Part shown: positions 7,660-11,158 of the stretch, in pieces | Numbering within the stretch: position 1 is the stretch's first letter | Layout: each line of letters begins with the position of its first letter | Assembly (NCBI GenBank): GCA_903848435.1 | Contig: CAINGG010000386.1 | Coordinates: forward strand, 1 to 11,158 | Reading direction: 5' to 3' | DNA length: 11,158 nucleotides | Origin: an uncultured Actinomycetes bacterium | GTDB lineage: Bacteria; Actinomycetota; Actinomycetes; S36-B12 | Made by a program: the position numbers and the translations under genes | The notes under the pieces: model-generated | Databases searched by the model: none | What the model was told of the DNA's origin: nothing | What the model saw: the letters and a program-made list of their open reading frames with translations, nothing else

Positions 7660-7821
7660 GTGTCGTGGACCGTTGTCCTGCTCCTCGCCCTTGCCGGATT
7701 CCTCACTGGCGGCGTCATCTCTTTCGCGCGCCAACGCAGACGCAATGCTGCGGTGGTCATGGGCGTCCTCGCCGTGATGGCGATCGCCGCCGCCTTCCTG
7801 TGGGCCTGGGAGCCGGTCTGA
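7660..7821 (+). CDS. 53-residue two-helix membrane microprotein between hisB and hisH
   Basis: This short gene starts with GTG at 7660 and ends with TGA at 7819-7821, sharing one base with the hisH ATG (TGATG). The product begins [13 protein letters not shown], forming a first membrane helix (residues 3-20). A basic turn RQRRR follows (24-28), then a second helix [19 protein letters not shown] (32-50) and the tail EPV. The basic turn suggests a hairpin with the loop in the cytoplasm. Evidence for translation is the GGTGGAG ribosome site, the two-base gap after hisB, the overlap with hisH and the perfect helix-turn-helix hydropathy. It fills exactly the space between two his genes, so it is unlikely to be chance. 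No function is known to me; I vaguely recall small membrane frames here in other actinobacteria. It could be a coupling element for hisH translation or a membrane anchor or regulator. Confidence 0.75.
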   Translation: MSWTVVLLLALAGFLTGGVISFARQRRRNAAVVMGVLAVMAIAAAFLWAWEPV

Positions 7822-8462
7822 TGGCTTCGCCGTCCGTGGCGATCCTCGACTACGGCTCTGGCAACGTGCGATCGGCGAGTCGCGCACTGGAGCGCGTGGG
7901 TGCCGACGTCACCGTCACGGCCGAGCGCGACGCCATCGCCCGGGCCGATGGAGTCGTCGTCCCCGGAGTGGGTGCCTTCGCCGCCTGCATGACCGGGTTC
8001 GCCGCCGTCGACGGGCCGCGGCAGATCGGCTACCGCATTGCCGGCGGCCGCCCGGTGCTGGGTATCTGCGTGGGGATGCAAATCCTCTTCGACCGCGGCG
8101 ACGAGCACGGCATCGATACGCCGGGCCTCGGGGAGTGGCCGGGGGAGGTCACCGCGCTCCACGCCGAGGTCCTGCCCCACATGGGCTGGGACACCGTTAG
8201 TCCGCCGGCCGATTCGACGATGTTCCGTGGCATCGAGGGTGAGCGCTTCTATTTCGTGCACTCGTACGCCGTCCAGAAGTGGGAGTTCCCGGATGATCCG
8301 TTCGGAAACATGTCGTCGCCTAGGGTCACGTGGACGACCTACGGCAGCCCCTTCGTGTCAGCGGTGGAGGACGGCGCCCTCTGGGGCACGCAGTTCCACC
8401 CCGAGAAGTCCGGCGATGCCGGACTTGCCCTGCTGCGCAACTGGCTGGAGACGATCTCCTAG
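7821..8462 (+). CDS. hisH: Imidazole glycerol phosphate synthase glutamine amidotransferase subunit
   Basis: HisH hydrolyses glutamine and channels ammonia to HisF, which closes the imidazole ring to give IGP and AICAR. The 213-residue protein is a class I amidotransferase. The catalytic triad is complete: Cys83 in GICVGMQ, and His193 and Glu195 in QFHPEKSG. The oxyanion strand PGVGAF (48-53), start motif ILDYGSGN (8-15) and HSYA (147-150) also match. The ATG at 7821 overlaps the microprotein stop by one base and has GGGAG eight bases upstream (7808-7812). The frame stays open upstream, but those codons shadow hisB. Its partner hisF is not adjacent: two membrane-protein genes and hisA, about 2.35 kb, lie between. 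Confidence 0.98.
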   Translation: MASPSVAILDYGSGNVRSASRALERVGADVTVTAERDAIARADGVVVPGVGAFAACMTGFAAVDGPRQIGYRIAGGRPVLGICVGMQILFDRGDEHGIDTPGLGEWPGEVTALHAEVLPHMGWDTVSPPADSTMFRGIEGERFYFVHSYAVQKWEFPDDPFGNMSSPRVTWTTYGSPFVSAVEDGALWGTQFHPEKSGDAGLALLRNWLETIS

Positions 8463-8792
8463 ATGGCGAAGGAGAGGGCGCGCAAGCGTGCCGAGCGTGA
8501 GGTGGCAGCGGCCGAGGAGCGCGCTGAGCGCGCCCGCAAGCGGGCTCGCCGAGCGCGTCTCGATCGCGGCAAGGAGGCACTCACGTCACTCATGCCCGAC
8601 GCACCCAAGCGCACCCCCGGACTTCTCGCGCGACGCCGGCGCCGACGACTACTTGCGTTTGCGGCGGGCATCTGCCTGATCCAGGTGGTGCTGTGGCCGC
8701 TGCTTCCGAGCTGGGGCGCTCGCCTGGTCGTGCTGGCCCTCAGTCTGGTCGCAGCGCCCATTGTGTGGGTGCTGGCCTTCGGCCGAATCTGA
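8463..8792 (+). CDS. Small membrane protein with a basic coiled-coil N-terminus
   Basis: The 109-residue protein starts at an ATG directly after the hisH stop. Residues 1-38 are almost entirely Arg, Lys, Glu and Ala (for example AKERARKRAEREVAAAEERA) and should form a charged helix or coiled coil. Residues 44-62 form a loop ending in a run of arginines (ARRRRRRL), which marks the cytoplasmic side. Two hydrophobic helices follow at 63-82 and 85-105. A GGAG at 8447-8450 is rather far (12 bases) from the ATG, so translation is probably coupled to hisH. I recall similar proteins in other actinobacteria annotated as hypothetical; no function is known. The strongly basic helix could touch RNA, DNA or acidic lipids, but nothing in the sequence decides. 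It precedes the channel-like gene by 26 bases. Confidence 0.85.
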   Translation: MAKERARKRAEREVAAAEERAERARKRARRARLDRGKEALTSLMPDAPKRTPGLLARRRRRRLLAFAAGICLIQVVLWPLLPSWGARLVVLALSLVAAPIVWVLAFGRI

Positions 8793-8805
8793 CACGAACA
8801 CGTCC

Positions 8806-8811
8806 TAGGAT
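8806..8811 (+). promoter_or_regulatory. -10 element, leaderless start of the channel-like/NYN-like gene
   Basis: TAGGAT is followed by seven bases and the GTG at 8819. The geometry fits a leaderless transcript, and no ribosome site precedes the GTG. The surrounding bases CGTCCTAGG (8801-8809) recur exactly before hisA (10011-10019). This suggests an internal promoter in the his operon. Confidence 0.5.
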
Positions 8812-8818
8812 CTCGCAC

Positions 8819-10018
8819 GTGTACGTCAGCGATGAGTGGTCAGGGGATCGCCCGCGGCGCCTCGTGAGCATTCTCCTCGCATCCCTCTTCGTCGCCCTGC
8901 TGGCCATTCCCTACCTGCGAGACCTCACCGACGACAATGGCCAGCCGTCGAGTGGATCTACGCCGTGGTTCATCGCCGCAGGAGTGGCGGGCGTCCTTGT
9001 CCTGGCCTCTGCCGTCTACTCGTTCGTCAAGGCGCGAACGCCACGGACGGGGCTCCTCGAGGCGCTGCCCTCCGTCGTCGTCCTGCTGGCGCCGGTGCCG
9101 GGGCTCCTGGGACTGCAGCCCGAGCTCGGATTGATCCCCGTCCTCGTCGCCTTCCTCCTGATGATCCGTGACCTTGCCCGGGGTCATGCCATGGCTTTCT
9201 CGATCATCGCCATCCTCGGAATCCTGCTGGTGTCGTCAGTCTTCATGGCCGATGTCGAGGATGAGGCCGGCGAGGGGCGGATGAAGCACTGGTGGCAGGC
9301 GATGTTCTGGGGTGCCGGCCAGATCTTCCGCTTTCACCGTTCGGTGAGCATGTATGCGCCGAAGACCGACCTGGGCAATTGGATCGGCCTTGCGGTCGTT
9401 GCTGCCGGCGTTCTGTTCTCCGCCGTTCTCCTGTCGGCACTCACGTCATGGGCAGTGAATTCCGCCCGCAAGGGCAAGGACGACAAGGCCAACGCCAAGC
9501 TCATCGCCAGTGCCGTTGACCGCGCGGTTGAGCGTGCTCTCCTCGCGACGAGCGGCCCCGAAGCAGCCGCCGCCTTCGCGGCTGCTTCAGCCGCACCGCC
9601 GGAATCCGCCCCGGAGCCGATGCCCGGGGAGCGGCGCGTGTGGATCGACGTCGAACGCATCGTCGGCAGCGGGCCCCTCGCCTGGTGGCAATCGCGCCGT
9701 GTCACGGTGCCGGCGTACGTCGAGCGACTGCGCGCCTCGGATCCCTCGGCGTTGCCGGCTCTCGCCGACGGCGAGCACGCGCTCCTCGTCGCCGTAGTCG
9801 AAGGAGGTGGGCGAAGCGAGGCCGAGGGCGAGTCGGTCACGGCCTCGGGCCAGCGCCTCGTTGTCGTGCATGCGCCGGGGTCGACCGGCGACGAGATCCT
9901 CGAGCGAGTTCGCGCGGGAGACGTCGTCGTCACGGACAACCCCGAACTCCTGCGTGACCTGGGCGAGCGAGACGTCACGCTCGTGGCCCCTGTCGGTGCG
10001 CCACCCGCGGCGTCCTAG
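8819..10018 (+). CDS. Potassium-channel-like membrane domain fused to a PIN-like/NYN nuclease-like domain
   Basis: The 399-residue protein has two halves. Residues 14-34, 48-71, 78-98, 103-120 and 124-144 are hydrophobic helices. A re-entrant-like segment HWWQAMFWGAGQIF (157-170) and a final helix ending in LTSWAVN (186-214) complete a layout like S1-S6 of a voltage-gated potassium channel. WW before the pore and SWxV after S6 match channel habits, but TVGYGD is missing and the S4-like helix has only two arginines. An Ala/Pro-rich linker (245-270) leads to residues 271-394. These recall actinobacterial NYN/YacP-like domains: WIDVERIVGS with Asp277, AWWQSRR, VVEGG with Glu329, HAPGSTGDEI with Asp358 and VVVTDNPEL with Asp373. 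The GTG at 8819 is chosen by its TAGGAT -10 motif; the open frame further upstream shadows the preceding gene. Neither half was confirmed by a search; the C-terminal domain could instead be a degenerate regulatory domain such as RCK. Confidence 0.8.
   Translation: MYVSDEWSGDRPRRLVSILLASLFVALLAIPYLRDLTDDNGQPSSGSTPWFIAAGVAGVLVLASAVYSFVKARTPRTGLLEALPSVVVLLAPVPGLLGLQPELGLIPVLVAFLLMIRDLARGHAMAFSIIAILGILLVSSVFMADVEDEAGEGRMKHWWQAMFWGAGQIFRFHRSVSMYAPKTDLGNWIGLAVVAAGVLFSAVLLSALTSWAVNSARKGKDDKANAKLIASAVDRAVERALLATSGPEAAAAFAAASAAPPESAPEPMPGERRVWIDVERIVGSGPLAWWQSRRVTVPAYVERLRASDPSALPALADGEHALLVAVVEGGGRSEAEGESVTASGQRLVVVHAPGSTGDEILERVRAGDVVVTDNPELLRDLGERDVTLVAPVGAPPAAS
9560..9588 (+). repeat. Perfect 11-bp inverted repeat inside the linker of the fusion gene
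   Basis: Arms 9560-9570 (GAAGCAGCCGC) and 9578-9588 (GCGGCTGCTTC) are exact reverse complements around a 7-base loop. They encode the alanine-rich linker at residues 248-257 between the membrane half and the NYN-like half. No T-tract follows. It may form an RNA hairpin that slows ribosomes or RNA polymerase between the two domains, or may be a by-product of alanine codons. Confidence 0.7.
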
Positions 10019-10021
10019 GGT
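10016..10021 (+). promoter_or_regulatory. -10 element, leaderless start of hisA; includes the preceding stop codon
   Basis: TAGGGT is followed by six bases and the ATG at 10028. Its first three bases are the stop codon of the 399-residue protein. There is no ribosome site before the ATG. The context CGTCCTAGG is identical to that at 8801-8809. This suggests that hisA-hisF can be transcribed from their own promoter. Confidence 0.5.
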
Positions 10022-10027
10022 CGTCCC

Positions 10028-10819
10028 ATGTCTCATAAGAACATGACCCCGCGCGCCTTTGCCCTCATGCCTGCCGTCGACATCCAGGACGGCAAGGCCG
10101 TTCGCCTCGTCCAGGGCGCAGCGGGCTCCGAGACCGACTACGGCGATCCCGTCGCGGCCGCTCGGTCATGGGTGGACCAGGGGGCCGGCTGGCTGCACGT
10201 CGTCGACCTGGATCGCGCCTTCGGTCGGGGCTCCAATGCCGACGTCGTGGCGCAGGTGGTCGCCGCGGTCCGCGATCGGGTCGAGGTGGTCGAGGTCGCC
10301 GGTGGCATTCGCGACGACGAGTCGCTGGCCGGAGCGCTCGCGACCGGCGCCACTCGTGTCGTCATCGGCACGGCTGCACTCGAGAGGCCCGACTGGGTGG
10401 CCGCGGCGATCGAAGCGCACGGCGATCGCATCGCGGTGTCACTTGACGTGCGCGGCACGACGCTGGCGGCCCGTGGCTGGACCGAGGAGGGCGGCGACCT
10501 CTTCGACGCGCTGACGCGCCTGGACGCAGCGGGATGTGCACGCTACATCGTCACCGACGTCGAGCGCGACGGCACGATGGAGGGCCCGCACTTCCACCTG
10601 CTCCATCGGGTGTGCAAGCACACGGACCGCCCGGTCATGGCGTCGGGAGGCATCGCCAAGTTGGAAGACCTGCACAAACTCGTTGAGATGATGCCGGACG
10701 GCATCGAAGGTGCCATCGTCGGCCGCGCGCTCTACGACAATGCCTTCACCCTCGCCGACGCGATTGCAGCCGTACAAGCTCGCTTTGACTTCTTCCAGTG
10801 GGGCCCGCCCCAGCCGTGA
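10028..10819 (+). CDS. priA: ProFAR isomerase, PriA type (probably bifunctional HisA/TrpF)
   Basis: The TIM-barrel enzyme isomerises ProFAR to PRFAR in histidine synthesis. In actinobacteria PriA also isomerises phosphoribosylanthranilate for tryptophan. The 263-residue sequence follows PriA closely. The catalytic pair is Asp18 (PAVDIQDG) and Asp177 (VTDVERDG); Arg26 matches PriA Arg19, and Arg149 and Trp151 in ARGWTEEGG match the Arg143 and Trp145 that mark dual specificity. Phosphate loops AGGIRDD (91-97) and ASGGIAK are present. The residue before GGIRDD is Ala91, where PriA as I remember it has Ser81, a position known to affect substrate choice. The ATG at 10028 fits the leaderless TAGGGT motif; ATG 10043 is an alternative with no ribosome site. 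It overlaps hisF by four bases (GTGA). Confidence 0.95.
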   Translation: MSHKNMTPRAFALMPAVDIQDGKAVRLVQGAAGSETDYGDPVAAARSWVDQGAGWLHVVDLDRAFGRGSNADVVAQVVAAVRDRVEVVEVAGGIRDDESLAGALATGATRVVIGTAALERPDWVAAAIEAHGDRIAVSLDVRGTTLAARGWTEEGGDLFDALTRLDAAGCARYIVTDVERDGTMEGPHFHLLHRVCKHTDRPVMASGGIAKLEDLHKLVEMMPDGIEGAIVGRALYDNAFTLADAIAAVQARFDFFQWGPPQP

Positions 10820-11158
10820 CCCTCGCTGTCCGAGTCATCCCCTGCCTCGATGTCGACGGGGGCCGGGTGGTCAAGGGTGTCAACTTCGCCGGCCTCCGCG
10901 ATGCCGGAGATCCGGTGGAGCTCGCCGCGCGCTACGACGCGGAGGGTGCCGACGAGCTCGTCTTCCTTGACATCACGGCGTCGACGAGTGGACGCGAGAC
11001 GACCTACGACATGGTGCGGCGCACGGCGGACCAGGTGTTCATTCCGCTGACGGTGGGCGGGGGAGTACGCAGCGTCGAGGACTTCGACGGGCTCTTGCGG
11101 GCCGGGGCCGACAAGGTGAGCCTCAATACGGCGGCCGTACGCCGTCCTGAGCTGGTCA
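10816..11158 (+). CDS. hisF: Imidazole glycerol phosphate synthase cyclase subunit, N-terminal part (3' end outside window)
   Basis: HisF uses ammonia delivered by HisH to convert PRFAR to IGP and AICAR. The first 114 residues are visible; the family length is about 255, so the rest lies beyond the window. They match the HisF half-barrel: [16 protein letters not shown] with the catalytic acid Asp12, [10 protein letters not shown], the phosphate loop LTVGGGVRS and the second-quarter motif [12 protein letters not shown]. The start is GTG at 10816-10818, overlapping the hisA stop (GTGA), which suggests translational coupling. The ribosome site is weak. The second catalytic Asp (130 in Thermotoga HisF) would be downstream and cannot be checked. 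Unlike mycobacteria, no impA gene lies between hisA and hisF. Confidence 0.97.
   Translation, partial: MTLAVRVIPCLDVDGGRVVKGVNFAGLRDAGDPVELAARYDAEGADELVFLDITASTSGRETTYDMVRRTADQVFIPLTVGGGVRSVEDFDGLLRAGADKVSLNTAAVRRPELV

Noticed and set aside
7548..8261. A 237-codon minus-strand frame opposite hisB-hisH
   Set aside because: It spans two real genes and the microprotein on the opposite strand and has no domain signal; it is a composition artefact.
8321..8332. TAGGGT followed by GTG inside hisH, resembling the leaderless motifs
   Set aside because: The spacing is only three bases and the site lies within intact hisH coding sequence with no gene starting there.
8693..8818. Longer start for the channel-like gene
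   Set aside because: These codons overlap the end of the 109-residue gene and give a low-complexity Arg/Ser/Gly stretch; GTG 8819 has a -10 motif at the right distance.
10850..11050. A short plus-strand frame near the window end
   Set aside because: It is an out-of-frame shadow of hisF, whose own frame starts at 10816 and runs off the window.

Overview
The window is a stretch of chromosome from a high-GC actinobacterium. Supporting signs are the GTG and ATG starts, heavy G/C third positions, a DnaE with an actinobacterial-type clamp motif, a PriA-type HisA, and several apparently leaderless promoters (TANNNT placed 6-7 bases before the start codon). No rRNA, tRNA, CRISPR array, insertion sequence or phage gene is visible, so genus cannot be given.

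Layout, left to right. (1) Bases 2-2128: C-terminal 60% of the replicative DNA polymerase DnaE, cut by the window edge. (2) 2147-2674: a four-helix membrane protein resembling DUF2567. (3) 2671-3240, minus strand: an unrecognised secreted four-cysteine protein of lower GC. Its stop codon shares the palindrome CTAG with the stop of gene 2. (4) 3241-3436: the largest gap (196 bases), holding a likely terminator hairpin for ybaK and the leader of the secreted gene. (5) Minus strand: ybaK-type deacylase (3437-3925) and a stand-alone LON substrate-binding-domain protein (3928-4584), two bases apart and probably co-transcribed. (6) 4585-4613: a 29-base divergent promoter region. (7) Plus strand: histidine operon hisD-hisC-hisB-(53-aa membrane microprotein)-hisH-(109-aa basic membrane protein)-(399-aa channel-like/NYN-like fusion)-hisA/priA-hisF, the last cut by the window edge.

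The his genes cover the last two steps (HisD, HisC with an unseen phosphatase), the dehydratase step (HisB), the HisH/HisF synthase and the ProFAR isomerase. In actinobacteria the isomerase usually also serves tryptophan synthesis. hisG, hisE and hisI are not in the window. Gaps between his genes are mostly 0-4 bases or overlaps, but new -10-like motifs before the 399-aa gene and before hisA suggest internal promoters.

Most of the window is ordinary housekeeping sequence. The most unusual item is the 399-aa protein lodged between hisH and hisA. Its first half has the layout of a six-helix potassium channel, but the selectivity filter is absent and the S4-like helix is poor in arginine. Its second half looks like a PIN-like/NYN nuclease domain with all the acidic positions I would expect. 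A perfect 11-bp inverted repeat lies in the linker that joins the two halves. The family assignments rest on motif recall, not on database searches.
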